A DNA stretch of 61,051 bases from Thermodesulfobacteriota bacterium (GCA_026415035.1 JAOAHX010000010.1:27061-88111), one strand, 5' to 3'. Positions 1 to 9,270 are shown, counted from the stretch's first letter. The notes: generated by a model not told the origin, from the sequence alone. A program made the numbers and translations.

Positions 1-33
1 ACGAAGAAAGAGGAAGTCTCCTCCCATGGATGA
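1..33 (+). CDS. Tail of an upstream gene (possibly tatA/tatB), partial
   Basis: Frame 1 is open from the window edge to a TGA at 31-33 and encodes a short charged tail ending TKKEEVSSHG. It overlaps the start of tatC by 8 bases, as in a translationally coupled operon. A charged, lysine/glutamate-rich C-terminus directly before tatC would fit TatA or TatB, but only ten residues are visible, so the identity is an inference from position. Confidence 0.3.
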   Translation, partial: TKKEEVSSHG

Positions 34-772
34 CCAGAAACTCCCCCTCACCGCTCATCTTCAGGAGCTCCGAAAACGTCTCATCCTCTCCTTCATCTCC
101 ATCGGCGTTGGATTCGTCATCTGTTACGCCTTCTCCCAGACCCTCTTCGACATCCTCTCCCGCCCCCTCCTGAAGGTGATGCCTCCTGGAGGGAGCCTCG
201 TCTTCACGAGCGTGGCGGAGGCCTTCTTCACCTACATGAAGGTCGCCTTTGTCGCCGGCCTCATGCTGGCCTCCCCTTTCGTCCTCTACCAGATCTGGGC
301 CTTCGTGGCCCCCGGCCTCTACCGCCACGAAAAGCAGTACGTGATCCCCTTTGTCACGGCAGGCTCTTTCTTTTTCGTCCTGGGAATCCTCTTTGCCTAC
401 TTCGTCGCCATTCCCGTGGGGTTCAAATTCCTCCTGGGCTATGCCACGGACTTCATCAAGCCGATGCCGAGCATGAAGGAGTACCTCTCCTTCAGCCTCA
501 AGTTTATCCTGGCCTTTGGGCTCGTCTTTCAATTTCCTGTCGTCCTCGTCTTGCTGGCGCGAATCGGGGTGGTCGATGCGAGGAGCATGGCCAGGCACAG
601 AAAGTATGCGATCCTCCTGATCTTTATCTTTGCGGCCGTGCTCACCCCGCCGGACATCCTCTCGCAACTTCTCATGGCCATCCCATTGATGGGGCTTTAC
701 GAACTGAGCATCCTCCTCTCGAAGGTCTTCGGAAAGAAGCGGAGCCCCCCCGAGGCGGAGAAGGGGGATTGA
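26..772 (+). CDS. tatC: Sec-independent protein translocase TatC
   Basis: TatC is the polytopic membrane component of the twin-arginine translocase; it recognises the RR signal peptide of folded proteins with TatB and recruits TatA. The 248-residue product has the family's conserved N-terminal HLQELRKRL (about 11-19), the PFVLYQIWAFVAPGLY block (about 85-100) and six hydrophobic segments, at normal length. The ATG at 26 overlaps the preceding frame, suggesting it is the last gene of a tat operon cut by the window edge. Molybdenum and Fe-S enzymes elsewhere in the window are typical of Tat-using anaerobes, although the Mo subunit here shows no RR signal itself. Confidence 0.97.
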   Translation: MDDQKLPLTAHLQELRKRLILSFISIGVGFVICYAFSQTLFDILSRPLLKVMPPGGSLVFTSVAEAFFTYMKVAFVAGLMLASPFVLYQIWAFVAPGLYRHEKQYVIPFVTAGSFFFVLGILFAYFVAIPVGFKFLLGYATDFIKPMPSMKEYLSFSLKFILAFGLVFQFPVVLVLLARIGVVDARSMARHRKYAILLIFIFAAVLTPPDILSQLLMAIPLMGLYELSILLSKVFGKKRSPPEAEKGD

Positions 773-793
773 GGACCTCGATGGACCCGAGAT

Positions 794-1483
794 ATGTCCG
801 AATCCCCCTATAAGATTTCGAAATGGCCGGAGAGGGAGAGGCCGAGAGAGCGGCTCCTTCAGCAGGGCCCCCAGCACCTGACCGAGGCCGAACTCCTCGG
901 GATCCTCATCGGAAAGGGGACAAGGAGGAAGACGGCCATCGATCTGGCCAGGGAACTCCTCGACCGCTATGGGTCGCTCGATAACCTCTTCACCCGCTCC
1001 CCCTCTGAATTGATGAAGGTGAAAGGGATCGGAGCGGCCAAGGCCGCCACCCTCTTTGCCGCCTTTCAGCTGGTGAGGCGTGTCCAGTCCGAAAGGAAGA
1101 CCGAGCGGCCCACCTTCAAACGCTCCGCCGACGTGAGGGACCACTACCTTCCCCTGTTGCGCGATCTCCGAAAGGAGGTCTTCAAGGTCCTCCTCCTCAA
1201 CCGTGCCAACCGTTTGATCAAAGAGGTCACCATCTCCGAGGGGACGCTCGATGCGAGCCTCGTCCATCCGAGAGAGGTCTTCCGGGAGGCCCTGCTCGAG
1301 TCTGCGGCCGGGGTCATCCTCCTCCACAATCATCCGAGCGGAAATCCCACCCCGAGCGAGGAAGACCTCCGGATCACCCGGCAGTTAGTCGAGGCGGGAC
1401 GGCTCATGGGGATCAAGGTCTACGACCACGTCATCCTCGCCGGAGACGACTACCGCAGCCTGGCAGACGAAGGATTGATTTGA
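794..1483 (+). CDS. radC: RadC family JAB/MPN domain protein
   Basis: A 229-residue RadC protein. The N-terminal half has a helix-hairpin-helix-like segment (MKVKGIGAAKA, about 75-85), and the C-terminal half has the JAMM/MPN metal site with HNHPSG at 178-183 and the downstream aspartate at 191. RadC was once linked to DNA repair but its cellular role is unsettled; JAMM proteins are usually zinc metalloproteases. It follows tatC after 21 bases and leads into the ATP-grasp gene after 6 bases, so the three are probably co-transcribed. The ATG at 794 gives the usual RERP(R/E)ERLL start region of the family. Confidence 0.95.
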   Translation: MSESPYKISKWPERERPRERLLQQGPQHLTEAELLGILIGKGTRRKTAIDLARELLDRYGSLDNLFTRSPSELMKVKGIGAAKAATLFAAFQLVRRVQSERKTERPTFKRSADVRDHYLPLLRDLRKEVFKVLLLNRANRLIKEVTISEGTLDASLVHPREVFREALLESAAGVILLHNHPSGNPTPSEEDLRITRQLVEAGRLMGIKVYDHVILAGDDYRSLADEGLI

Positions 1484-1489
1484 TCATCG

Positions 1490-2650
1490 ATGAGGGCGCT
1501 GGTCACCGATGGCCATTTCAGAAAGACACTCGCCGTAGTCCGTTCTCTGGGCCGAAGAGGGGTCGATGTGACCGTGGGAGAGAGGACCTTTCTCAACACC
1601 TCTTTCTTCTCAAGATATTGTTCGAAGAGGATCGTCTACCCTTCGCCCCGCCTGAGGCCCGACCAATTTATCGATTTCCTCCTTAAGGAGCTGAAAAGAA
1701 CCCGTTATGAGTGCCTCTTTCCGATGGAAGAGGAGACCCTCCTCCTCGTCGCCCGATACCGATCGGAGATCTCAAAGCACACCTATCTTCTCATCCCGGA
1801 GCTGGAGAAGCTCGAATTCGTCAGGGACAAGGCAAAGCTGATCCGGTTTGCAGAGGCCAGGGGCATTCCGGTGCCGAAGACCTTTGGATCCCCTTCGGAG
1901 CTCTCCCTGGGGCCTCTGGCCAAAGGGGATGGCTACGTAATCAAACCCAGGATCAGCTCGGGCTCCTTCGGGATCGCCTATGTCGAAAGGGAGGAAGATC
2001 TCCTCCCGTCTTATCAAAGGGTCCATCAACGTTATCCCTCTCCCCTGATTCAGGAGTACATCCCGGATGGAGGAGGGACCTTCGGATTTTCGGCCCTTTT
2101 CGATGAGGCCTCCGACGTGAAGGCGGCCTTCGTCCATAAAAAGTTGAGGATGTATCCGGTCCGGGGAGGCCCGAGCACGCTCAGGGAGGGGGTCGAACAT
2201 CCCGAGATCATGGAGCTCGGCCTCTCGCTCCTCAGGGCCCTTAAATGGGTGGGGGTCGCCATGGCGGAGTTCAAGGTCGATCCGAGAGACGGCCTTCCTA
2301 AATTGATGGAGGTCAACCCGAGGTTCTGGGGGTCGCTTCAGCTGGCCATCTTCTCTGAGGTCGATTTCCCCTATCTCATGTTGAGGCTGGCCCTGGGAGA
2401 GCGGTTCGACCCGGTCCTTCGCTACCCGGTCGGAAGGAGAGGCCGGTGGCTCCTCTTCGGAGACCTCCTCCACTTCTTCAACAACCCAGACCGATTCCGG
2501 CTCGACCCCCCTTTTTTCCGTCTCTTCGATCGAAACACCTGCGATGACATCCTCTCCAGAGAAGACCCCCTACCGATCCTCGGCGCGGCCTTGACCTTCT
2601 TCACCTTCCTCTACGACCCTGAGATGAAGCGATTCCTCGAACGGCGCTGA
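1490..2650 (+). CDS. ATP-grasp superfamily ligase, substrate unknown
   Basis: The 386-residue protein looks like a carbamoyl-phosphate-synthase-type ATP-grasp enzyme. It has an N-terminal Rossmann-like segment (ALVTDGHFRKTLAVVRSLG), a central ATP-grasp with GYVIKPRISSGSFGI (about 147-161) and IQEYIPDGGG (about 187-196), and the metal-binding end MEVNPRFWGSLQLAI (about 278-292). Such enzymes join a carboxylate to an amine or thiol through an acyl-phosphate. Nothing in the neighbours (radC before, rlpA after from its own promoter) fixes the substrate; similar proteins occur in peptide-like natural product, cofactor and surface-polymer loci. The fold is secure, the function is not. Confidence 0.8.
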   Translation: MRALVTDGHFRKTLAVVRSLGRRGVDVTVGERTFLNTSFFSRYCSKRIVYPSPRLRPDQFIDFLLKELKRTRYECLFPMEEETLLLVARYRSEISKHTYLLIPELEKLEFVRDKAKLIRFAEARGIPVPKTFGSPSELSLGPLAKGDGYVIKPRISSGSFGIAYVEREEDLLPSYQRVHQRYPSPLIQEYIPDGGGTFGFSALFDEASDVKAAFVHKKLRMYPVRGGPSTLREGVEHPEIMELGLSLLRALKWVGVAMAEFKVDPRDGLPKLMEVNPRFWGSLQLAIFSEVDFPYLMLRLALGERFDPVLRYPVGRRGRWLLFGDLLHFFNNPDRFRLDPPFFRLFDRNTCDDILSREDPLPILGAALTFFTFLYDPEMKRFLERR

Positions 2651-2707
2651 GACCTTTCAGGACCTTCCATGGCCTTTCGGGTTTCCTCTCTCAGGCCTGT
2701 TCGGTGA

Positions 2708-2736
2708 TTGCAACACGGGATGACATTCGGTATAAT
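2708..2736 (+). promoter_or_regulatory. Sigma-70-type promoter for rlpA and the ABC operon
   Basis: TTGCAA at 2708-2713 and a consensus TATAAT at 2731-2736 are separated by exactly 17 bases, about 55 bases upstream of the rlpA ATG. The promoter lies inside the in-frame extension that begins at GTG 2704, which argues that the extension is not translated. Confidence 0.7.
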
Positions 2737-2793
2737 GGCTACATAACACACGGCCTTAACGCCATCTCCCTTTTGGAACACCAACGATTCCCT

Positions 2794-3522
2794 ATGCGAA
2801 TGGCCTTCCTTCTCGTCCCTCTCGCATGCCTCCTGGCCTGCGTACCGAAACAGCGCGTAGCCATCGGGCCGAGGCCCATCGCCCCTTTTGAGGGGCAGGA
2901 GGTCAGGAGGGAACCCCCCAAAGAGGAAAAGGCACCTGAAGTCCAAATCGAGCGGCCGGCCAGGATCGAACGCCGGGAGAGCCTGAACGTCCAGTACGGC
3001 ATCGCCTCCTGGTATGGAGGGGAATTCCACGGCAGGCCGACCTCCAGCGGCGAAGTCTACGACATGTTTCAGCTCACCTGCGCCCACAACACCCTTCCCC
3101 TGGGGACGATGGTGATGGTGACCAACCTCGAAAACGGAAGATCCGTGGAGCTGCGGGTCAACGATCGCGGTCCTTTCGTGAAGGAGCGAATCCTCGACGT
3201 CTCCTATGCAGCGGCAAGGATCCTCGGGATGTGGGCAAAGGGCACGGCCTATGTAAAGGTGGAGTGGGTCGGACCGGGCCTCGAGGAGCTTATCGAGCGT
3301 TTCCACGTTCAGGTCGGCTCCTTCATCGAGGAGAAGAGGGCCCGGGACCTGGCCGAACAGTTAAAAAGGAATTTCGATAATGTTTATGTGGCGATCGTCG
3401 AGACCCAGACCCAGCGATACCACCGGGTGAGGATCGGGCCCTTCGACACGAGAGAGGCAGCCCTTCCCGCAGCCGAGAGGCTATCCCAGTTGGGATTCAA
3501 CGTCCTGGTCACGAACCGATGA
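2794..3522 (+). CDS. rlpA: RlpA-family septal-ring lipoprotein with SPOR domain
   Basis: RlpA proteins are outer-membrane lipoproteins that cleave peptidoglycan glycan strands stripped of stem peptides; their SPOR domain brings them to septal peptidoglycan. From the ATG at 2794 the 242-residue product has a lipoprotein signal ending LLAC (Cys16), a low-complexity linker, a double-psi beta-barrel (about 67-155, with GIASWYGGEFHGRPTSSGE and VNDRGPF) and a C-terminal SPOR domain (about 168-242). An in-frame GTG at 2704 would add 30 residues, but these cover the promoter and would bury the signal peptide, so 2794 is chosen. The stop overlaps the next gene by four bases (ATGA). Confidence 0.93.
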   Translation: MRMAFLLVPLACLLACVPKQRVAIGPRPIAPFEGQEVRREPPKEEKAPEVQIERPARIERRESLNVQYGIASWYGGEFHGRPTSSGEVYDMFQLTCAHNTLPLGTMVMVTNLENGRSVELRVNDRGPFVKERILDVSYAAARILGMWAKGTAYVKVEWVGPGLEELIERFHVQVGSFIEEKRARDLAEQLKRNFDNVYVAIVETQTQRYHRVRIGPFDTREAALPAAERLSQLGFNVLVTNR

Positions 3523-5153
3523 AGATCAAAACCCTCCTGGCCATCCCTCCACTGCTCTTTCTGCTTTTGATCGGGGTCAACCTCCTCTTCGTCACCCACC
3601 GGCCTCCCCAGAGGGTCAACCAGCTCATCATGAGCTCCATCGGCGATGCCTCCTTTCTCAACCCGATCCTGGCCCAGGATTCTGCCTCGAGCGAGATCAA
3701 CTCCCTCGTCTTCAACGGCCTCATCAAATATGACCGGAATCTTGAGAAATTCGTCGGGGTACTGGCCGAATCCTGGAAGGTGGAGGAAGGCCAGGAGCCG
3801 AGGATCACCTTCTTCCTCCGAAAGGGGGTTCGCTGGCACGACGGAAAAGAGTTCACGGCCCACGACGTAAAATTCACCTACGACAAGATCATGGACGAGA
3901 AGACGAACACGGTCCGCCGAAGCGACTACGAACTGGTCAAGAAGGCGGAGGTCCTGGACCCTCATACCTTTCGAGTAACCTACAAAGAGCCCTTCTCCCC
4001 CGGGCTTGGGACCTGGTCGATGGGCATCATTCCGAAGCACCTCCTCGAGAAGGAGGACATCAACACGACCGCCTTCAACCGGAGGCCCATCGGAACCGGC
4101 CCCTTTCGGTTCGTGGAGTGGGTGACCGATGAGAAGATCGTGGTCGAGGCCAATCCGGACTACTTCGAAGGAAGGCCGGGACTGGACAGGATCATCTACC
4201 GGATCATTCCCGAGACGTCCCTGAGCGAGATGGAGCTTCTCACCAAGGGGATCGACTACTACGGCGTCCTTCCCCACCAGTACCGGAGGATGAAGGAGGT
4301 GGACTTCCTCAAGATCTATTCCCAGCCGGTCTTCAGCTATACCTACCTCGGCTACAACTTGAGGAACCCCCTCTTCCAGGACAGGCGGGTCAGGCAGGCC
4401 TTCACCCATGCGATCAACCGGGAGGAGCTCGTCCAATACGTCCTCTACGGATTTGGATCGGTCATCAGCGGCCCCTTCCCCAGCCATCTCTGGTACTACA
4501 ACCCGAACGTAAAGCCCCTTCCTTACGATCCCGCAAAGGCCAAAAAACTTCTTGCCGAGGCCGGCTGGAGGGATACCGATGGAGACGGCATCCTCGACCG
4601 GGAGGGCAGGCCCTTTCGATTCAAATTGATCACCAACAGCGGAAACGAGATCCGAAAGGATGTGGGCGTGCTTGTCCAAAGGCAGCTCCGGGAGCTCGGT
4701 GTGGACGTCACCTTCGAGGTCTACGAGTGGAGCATCTTCCTCAAGAACTTCATCAACGCCAGGCACTTCGACGCCTGCATCCTCGGTTGGGCCCTCTCCC
4801 CGGACCCCGATGACTATATGATCTGGCACTCGAGCCAGATCGAGAAAGGGTTCAACTTCATCTCCTACCGCAACCCTGAGGCCGACAGGCTCTGGGAGGC
4901 GGGAAGGAGGGAGTACGATATCGAAAAGCGAAAGGCCATCTACTGGCGACTCCACGAATTGATCGCCGAGGACCAGCCCTATACCTTTCTCTACATGCCC
5001 CAGGGCCTCTCCGCCCTCCAGAGGAAGTTCTTCCTGGTCGAGAGGGACGCCTCCGGAAAGGAGATTTTCAAGGAGATCCGGCTGGAGAAGGCCGGCCTGA
5101 TGTACGACCTCATCAAGTGGACGGTCCCGAGGGGGATCGTGATGGAGCAGTAG
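3519..5153 (+). CDS. ABC transporter peptide-binding protein (SBP family 5)
   Basis: This is the extracytoplasmic substrate-binding protein of an oligopeptide/dipeptide-type ABC importer, 544 residues, of the DppA/OppA family. The N-terminus (about 5-26) is a hydrophobic stretch without a lipobox, suggesting a membrane anchor or signal peptide. Family features include WHDGKEFTAHDVKFTY (about 107-122) and GTGPFRFVEW (about 192-201). It overlaps rlpA by ATGA and is followed after 3 bases by the first permease. The ligand could be peptides, nickel or other small solutes; the sequence alone does not decide. Confidence 0.92.
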   Translation: MKIKTLLAIPPLLFLLLIGVNLLFVTHRPPQRVNQLIMSSIGDASFLNPILAQDSASSEINSLVFNGLIKYDRNLEKFVGVLAESWKVEEGQEPRITFFLRKGVRWHDGKEFTAHDVKFTYDKIMDEKTNTVRRSDYELVKKAEVLDPHTFRVTYKEPFSPGLGTWSMGIIPKHLLEKEDINTTAFNRRPIGTGPFRFVEWVTDEKIVVEANPDYFEGRPGLDRIIYRIIPETSLSEMELLTKGIDYYGVLPHQYRRMKEVDFLKIYSQPVFSYTYLGYNLRNPLFQDRRVRQAFTHAINREELVQYVLYGFGSVISGPFPSHLWYYNPNVKPLPYDPAKAKKLLAEAGWRDTDGDGILDREGRPFRFKLITNSGNEIRKDVGVLVQRQLRELGVDVTFEVYEWSIFLKNFINARHFDACILGWALSPDPDDYMIWHSSQIEKGFNFISYRNPEADRLWEAGRREYDIEKRKAIYWRLHELIAEDQPYTFLYMPQGLSALQRKFFLVERDASGKEIFKEIRLEKAGLMYDLIKWTVPRGIVMEQ

Positions 5154-5156
5154 CTT

Positions 5157-6116
5157 ATGACCCGGTATCTCATCCGACGCCTTTTTTATACCTTCATCAC
5201 CCTGGTCGGAATCAGCCTCATCTCCTGGGTGATCATTACCCAGGCCCCGGGAAGCCCGATCGCCCTCACCCTCGACCCGAAGGTCTCTCCCAAGATCATC
5301 GAGCAGATGGAGAAGAACTACGACCTCGACAAGCCGATCTACCTCCAGTACTTCCTCTGGCTCAAGCGCCTCTTCACCGGTCAGCTCTACTCCTTCAAGG
5401 ACGGAAGGCCTGTGCTGGAGAAGATCGGCGAAAAGATCGGAAACACCCTCCTCCTTAACGTCGTCTCCATCCTCATCATCTTCTCCCTGGCGATTCCCCT
5501 CGGGGTCTTCTCGGCCCGCAAGAGGTACTCCTTCCTCGACAATCTGGGCACCTTCGGGGCCTACCTCGGGATCTCCATCCCTGGGTTCTGGCTCGCCTAC
5601 CTCCTCATCCTCGCCACGGTCAAGCTCTTCGGCTACCCCGTCCTCGGGATGAGGTCTTTCGTGACCGAGGACCTGAGCACCCTGGAGGTGGTGCTCGACC
5701 GTCTCTGGCACCTCATGCTTCCATCGATCCTCCTCTCCATCGGAGGGATCGCCGCCCTCTCCCGTTACACCCGCTCCAGCATGCTGGAGGTCGTCCGGCA
5801 GGATTACATCCGGACCGCCAAGGCCAAGGGGTTACCCGAGGAGGAGGTCTATTATAAACACGCCCTGAGAAACGCCCTCCTCCCCATCGTTACCCTCTTC
5901 GGTTTCCTCATTCCCGGCCTCATCGGAGGGTCGATCATCATGGAGACGGTCTTTGCCTGGCCCGGGATCGGGAGGCTGGCCTATCAGTCGGTCCTCGCCA
6001 GGGACTACCCCGTGGTGATGACGATCAACACGATCACCGCCGTCCTCGTCCTTCTGGGAAATTTTATTGCCGACATGCTCTACGCCATCGTCGATCCGAG
6101 GATCAGGTATCAGTGA
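5157..6116 (+). CDS. Peptide-type ABC transporter permease, DppB/OppB family
   Basis: This 319-residue inner-membrane permease has the N-terminal MTRYLIRRLFYTFITLVG of the DppB family, an extracytoplasmic loop and five to six membrane segments. The ATPase-contacting EAA loop is visible as DYIRTAKAKGLPEEEVYYKHA followed by LRNALLP. It pairs with the DppC-type permease that overlaps its end to form the translocation channel. The ATG lies 3 bases after the binding-protein stop, and GGAG in the preceding codons can serve as ribosome binding site. Confidence 0.93.
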   Translation: MTRYLIRRLFYTFITLVGISLISWVIITQAPGSPIALTLDPKVSPKIIEQMEKNYDLDKPIYLQYFLWLKRLFTGQLYSFKDGRPVLEKIGEKIGNTLLLNVVSILIIFSLAIPLGVFSARKRYSFLDNLGTFGAYLGISIPGFWLAYLLILATVKLFGYPVLGMRSFVTEDLSTLEVVLDRLWHLMLPSILLSIGGIAALSRYTRSSMLEVVRQDYIRTAKAKGLPEEEVYYKHALRNALLPIVTLFGFLIPGLIGGSIIMETVFAWPGIGRLAYQSVLARDYPVVMTINTITAVLVLLGNFIADMLYAIVDPRIRYQ

Positions 6117-6156
6117 GGAAGGCCTTGAAAGGAGAAGGAAGGTCAAGGAGTTGAAG

Positions 6157-7005
6157 GTGGGCTATCAGACGAGGACCCTCTGGAGGTATTTCAAACGGAA
6201 CCGGCTGGCCCTCGGGGGCCTCTTCGTCATCCTCCTCGTCTTCTTCGTTGCGGGAACGGCGGCCTGGATCGCGCCCTACGATCCTGGAAAGACCGATGTC
6301 TCCCTCAAGCTGAAGCCTCCCTCCCTGAGCCATCCCCTGGGAACGGACCAGTTGGGAAGGGACGTCCTGAGCCGAATGCTCTATGGATCGCGCATCTCCC
6401 TCTCCGTCGGTTTTGTGGCGGTCGCCATCTCCCTCTTCATCGGCATCCTCGTGGGCGCGGTGGCAGGATATTACGGCGGGTGGATCGACTCCCTTCTGAT
6501 GCGCTTCGTCGACATCATGCTCTGCTTTCCCACCTTCTTCCTCATCCTCACGGTCGTCGCCCTCCTTGGCCCGAGCATCTTCAACATCATGCTCGTCATC
6601 GGCATCACCTCCTGGATGGGGACCTCCAGGTTCGTCAGGGCCGAATTCCTCTCCCTGAGGGAGAGGGACTACGTCCAGGCCGCAAAGGCGCTCGGCGTCA
6701 AGGACAGGAGGATCATCTTCAGGCACATCCTTCCCAATGGCCTGGCCCCGGTCTTCGTCACGGCCACCCTCGATGTGGCCACGGCCATCCTCGTGGAGGC
6801 GGGCTTGAGTTTCCTCGGCTTCGGGGTTCAACCCCCTGCCCCGAGCTGGGGAAATATCCTGACCGAGGGCAGGACCTATATCTTCGATGCCTGGTGGTTG
6901 ACCCTCTTTCCCGGGCTGGCCATCCTCATCACGGTCCTCTCGTTCAACCTCTTCGGTGAAGGCTTGAGGGATGCCCTCGATCCGCGGCTGAGGGGCTCGA
7001 GATAG
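6157..7005 (+). CDS. Peptide-type ABC transporter permease, DppC/OppC family
   Basis: The partner permease has the DppC-typical start (TLWRYFKRNRLALGG), the GTDQLGRDVLSRMLYGSRISL block and the EAA loop DYVQAAKALGVKDRRIIFRHILPN. I chose GTG 6157 because AAGGAG lies six bases upstream, giving 282 residues. TTG 6151 with AGGAAGG upstream is almost equally likely. An ATG at 6067 lies inside dppB and would give an unlikely basic extension. The two ATPase genes of the same transporter follow, but only after a 220-base gap holding a repeat element. Confidence 0.92.
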   Translation: MGYQTRTLWRYFKRNRLALGGLFVILLVFFVAGTAAWIAPYDPGKTDVSLKLKPPSLSHPLGTDQLGRDVLSRMLYGSRISLSVGFVAVAISLFIGILVGAVAGYYGGWIDSLLMRFVDIMLCFPTFFLILTVVALLGPSIFNIMLVIGITSWMGTSRFVRAEFLSLRERDYVQAAKALGVKDRRIIFRHILPNGLAPVFVTATLDVATAILVEAGLSFLGFGVQPPAPSWGNILTEGRTYIFDAWWLTLFPGLAILITVLSFNLFGEGLRDALDPRLRGSR

Positions 7006-7060
7006 TTGACAATCAAAGATCGAACAATGCAAATAATTACAAACGAAAGTAAAATGGTGC

Positions 7061-7122
7061 CATTGCGAGGAACCTCACTGACCGAAGCAATCTCAAGGGA
7101 TTGCCACGCTACGCTCGCAATG
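7061..7122. repeat. Compound inverted repeat (REP-like element)
   Basis: CATTGCGAG at 7061-7069 pairs with CTCGCAATG at 7114-7122, and between them GCAATC (7087-7092) pairs with GATTGC (7099-7104), making a nested two-hairpin structure of about 62 bases. It sits alone in the 220-base gap between the permease and ATPase genes. Elements of this kind (ATTGCGAGG..GAAGCAATC..) are scattered in intergenic DNA of several anaerobic bacterial groups; this comparison is from memory. Part of it, GAGATTGCTTCG read on the minus strand, recurs at 27635-27646 in front of dnaA. Confidence 0.75.
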
Positions 7123-7225
7123 AGAGAAGAAAGATTCTTGGAATGACTGTAACAATAATTAGTTCCTTTACAATAGCATCTGATGTCGCAAGCCTACGGG
7201 TTTATGGGAAGGTAAAAAGGCCTTT

Positions 7226-8203
7226 ATGGGAGCCCCTCTTTTGAACGTCCGCTCCCTGACCACTCGGTTCTATACGGAGGACGGGGTGGTGAGGGCGGTC
7301 GAGGATGTCAGTTTCGAGATCTACCCGGCAGAGGTCCTCTGCGTCGTGGGCGAATCGGGATGCGGAAAGAGCGTGACCGGCCTCACCCTCCTGAGGCTCA
7401 TTCCCATCCCTCCGGGGAGGATCGAGAGCGGAGAGATCTGGTTCGAAGGAAGAGACCTGCTGAGCCTCGACGAGAAGGAGATGGAGAGGGTGAGGGGAAA
7501 CGAGATCTCCATGATCTTCCAGGAGCCCATGACCTCGCTCAACCCTGTCTTCACCATCGGAAACCAGATCACCGAGGTCCTCAAACTCCATCAGGGCCTC
7601 GATAAGAGGGAGGCAAGAAGGAGGGCCGTCGAGATGCTCGATCGGGTGAGGATCCCCTCGCCCGAGGTGAGGATAGACGCCTATCCCCATCAGCTGAGCG
7701 GCGGCATGAGACAGCGGGCCATGATCGCCATGGCCCTCTCCTGCCAGCCCAAGCTTCTCATTGCCGATGAGCCGACCACCGCCCTCGATGTGACGATCCA
7801 GGCCCAGGTCCTGAGGCTTTTGAAGGAGATCCAGAGGGAGATGGGCATGGCCGTGATGCTCATCACCCACGACCTCGGCGTCGTCTCTGAGGTGGCCGAT
7901 CGGGTGGCGGTGATGTATGCGGGAAGGATCGTGGAGTCCGGCCCGATCGAGGCCATCTTCGGACGGATGCGACATCCTTATACCAAAGGGCTTTTAGAGT
8001 CGATCCCGAGGCTCGAGGAGAAAAAGAGGAGGCTCAATGCCATCCCTGGCCAGGTGCCAAACCCTTTGGACCTCCCCTCGGGCTGTAAATTCCACCCGAG
8101 ATGCTATCTGGCGATCGAGGCCTGCAAGATCGAGGAACCCCCTCTCCTCAAGGTCGAGGAGAACCATTACAGCCGTTGTATCCGGTGGAAAAACTGTTGT
8201 TGA
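7226..8203 (+). CDS. Peptide-type ABC transporter ATPase, DppD family
   Basis: This 325-residue ATPase has Walker A GESGCGKS (about 43-50), the Q-loop FQEPMTSLNPV, the signature LSGGMRQRAMIAMALS, Walker B LLIADEPTTALD and the switch histidine in ITHDLGVV. The C-terminus carries the oligopeptide/dipeptide ATPase tail with cysteines (SGCKFHPRCYLAIEACKIEEPPL) that in related proteins bind an Fe-S cluster. AAAAGG five bases before ATG 7226 supports this start. It forms a heterodimer with the next gene and energises the upstream permeases. Confidence 0.94.
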   Translation: MGAPLLNVRSLTTRFYTEDGVVRAVEDVSFEIYPAEVLCVVGESGCGKSVTGLTLLRLIPIPPGRIESGEIWFEGRDLLSLDEKEMERVRGNEISMIFQEPMTSLNPVFTIGNQITEVLKLHQGLDKREARRRAVEMLDRVRIPSPEVRIDAYPHQLSGGMRQRAMIAMALSCQPKLLIADEPTTALDVTIQAQVLRLLKEIQREMGMAVMLITHDLGVVSEVADRVAVMYAGRIVESGPIEAIFGRMRHPYTKGLLESIPRLEEKKRRLNAIPGQVPNPLDLPSGCKFHPRCYLAIEACKIEEPPLLKVEENHYSRCIRWKNCC

Positions 8204-8253
8204 GAGGAGAGGGCGGGACCTTGACTACTAAAGAGCCCCTCTGGATTTGAACG

Positions 8254-9222
8254 ATGTCCGAAGGCCAAAGCTTCCTCCAAGTCCAGGAGTTAAAAAAGTA
8301 CTTCTACCGGCAGAGGCTCTTCTCCTCCGATGGAGAGCCTGTCCGGGCGGTGGACGGGGTCTCCTTCTATATCCAAAAGGGAGAGACCCTCGGCCTGGTG
8401 GGTGAGAGCGGTTGCGGAAAGACGACCGCTGGCAAGGCCCTCCTGAGGTTGATCGAGCCGACCGCAGGCAAGGTCCTCTTCAAGGGGAGGGATATCCTCC
8501 GCCTCGGCCGGGAGGAGCTCCGGAGGTTGAGACCGTATATGCAGTTCATCTTCCAGGACCCCTATGAGTCGCTCAACCCGAGGATGAAGGTGGGCGAGAT
8601 CGTGGGCGAAGGCCTCGAGGTCCACCGGATCGCCACGGGAAAAGAGAAGGCCGAAAGGGTCTCAGAGGTCCTCAGGCAGGTCGGCCTCCATCCAGGGGAT
8701 GCGATGCGCTATCCCCACGAGTTCAGCGGCGGCCAGCGCCAGCGGATCGGCATCGCAAGGGCCATCTCCCTCCATCCCGAACTGATCGTCGCCGACGAAC
8801 CCGTCTCGGCCCTTGACGTTTCCATCCAGGCCCAGATCCTCAACCTCCTGATGGACCTAAGGGACCAACTGGGCCTCACCTACCTCTTCATCTCCCATGA
8901 CCTCCGGATCGTCAAACATGTGAGCGATCGAATCGCCGTGATGTACCTGGGAAAGATCGTGGAGATGGCCGAAGGAGACGAGCTCTTCCGACACCCCCTC
9001 CACCCCTACACCCAGATCCTGCTCCAAGCGATCCCGAAGCTCGACCCGAAAAAGCGGGGTGGGGAGAGGCCCCTGAGCGAGGAATCAAGACCCGCGGATC
9101 AGAACAAGGGATGCCTCTTCCAGCCCAGATGCCCCCACTCTAAGGAGAGGTGTCTCACCGAGGAGCCCATCCTCCTTGACCACGGCGTGGGCCACCTCGT
9201 GGCCTGCCACTTTCCCCTTTAA
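8254..9222 (+). CDS. Peptide-type ABC transporter ATPase, DppF family
   Basis: The second ATPase subunit is 322 residues long. It shows Walker [21 protein letters not shown], the signature [16 protein letters not shown], Walker [13 protein letters not shown] and ISHDLRIV, and the same cysteine-containing family tail ([15 protein letters not shown]). It follows DppD by 50 bases, and no strong ribosome binding site is visible before ATG 8254. Together these five genes make a complete importer: binding protein, two permeases and two ATPases. Confidence 0.94.
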   Translation: MSEGQSFLQVQELKKYFYRQRLFSSDGEPVRAVDGVSFYIQKGETLGLVGESGCGKTTAGKALLRLIEPTAGKVLFKGRDILRLGREELRRLRPYMQFIFQDPYESLNPRMKVGEIVGEGLEVHRIATGKEKAERVSEVLRQVGLHPGDAMRYPHEFSGGQRQRIGIARAISLHPELIVADEPVSALDVSIQAQILNLLMDLRDQLGLTYLFISHDLRIVKHVSDRIAVMYLGKIVEMAEGDELFRHPLHPYTQILLQAIPKLDPKKRGGERPLSEESRPADQNKGCLFQPRCPHSKERCLTEEPILLDHGVGHLVACHFPL

Positions 9223-9270
9223 TCACCCCGCCCCTTCGACCCGGTCCCTGATCCCAGCTCCGTCCAGCGC

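Noticed and set aside
2704-2793. N-terminal extension of rlpA from GTG 2704
   Set aside because: The codons cover a TTGCAA-17-TATAAT promoter and would hide the lipoprotein signal that begins at ATG 2794.
3384-5711. A 775-codon open frame on the minus strand
   Set aside because: It lies antisense to the ABC binding protein and permease, has the low-complexity acidic composition of a shadow frame, and no ribosome binding site or motif.
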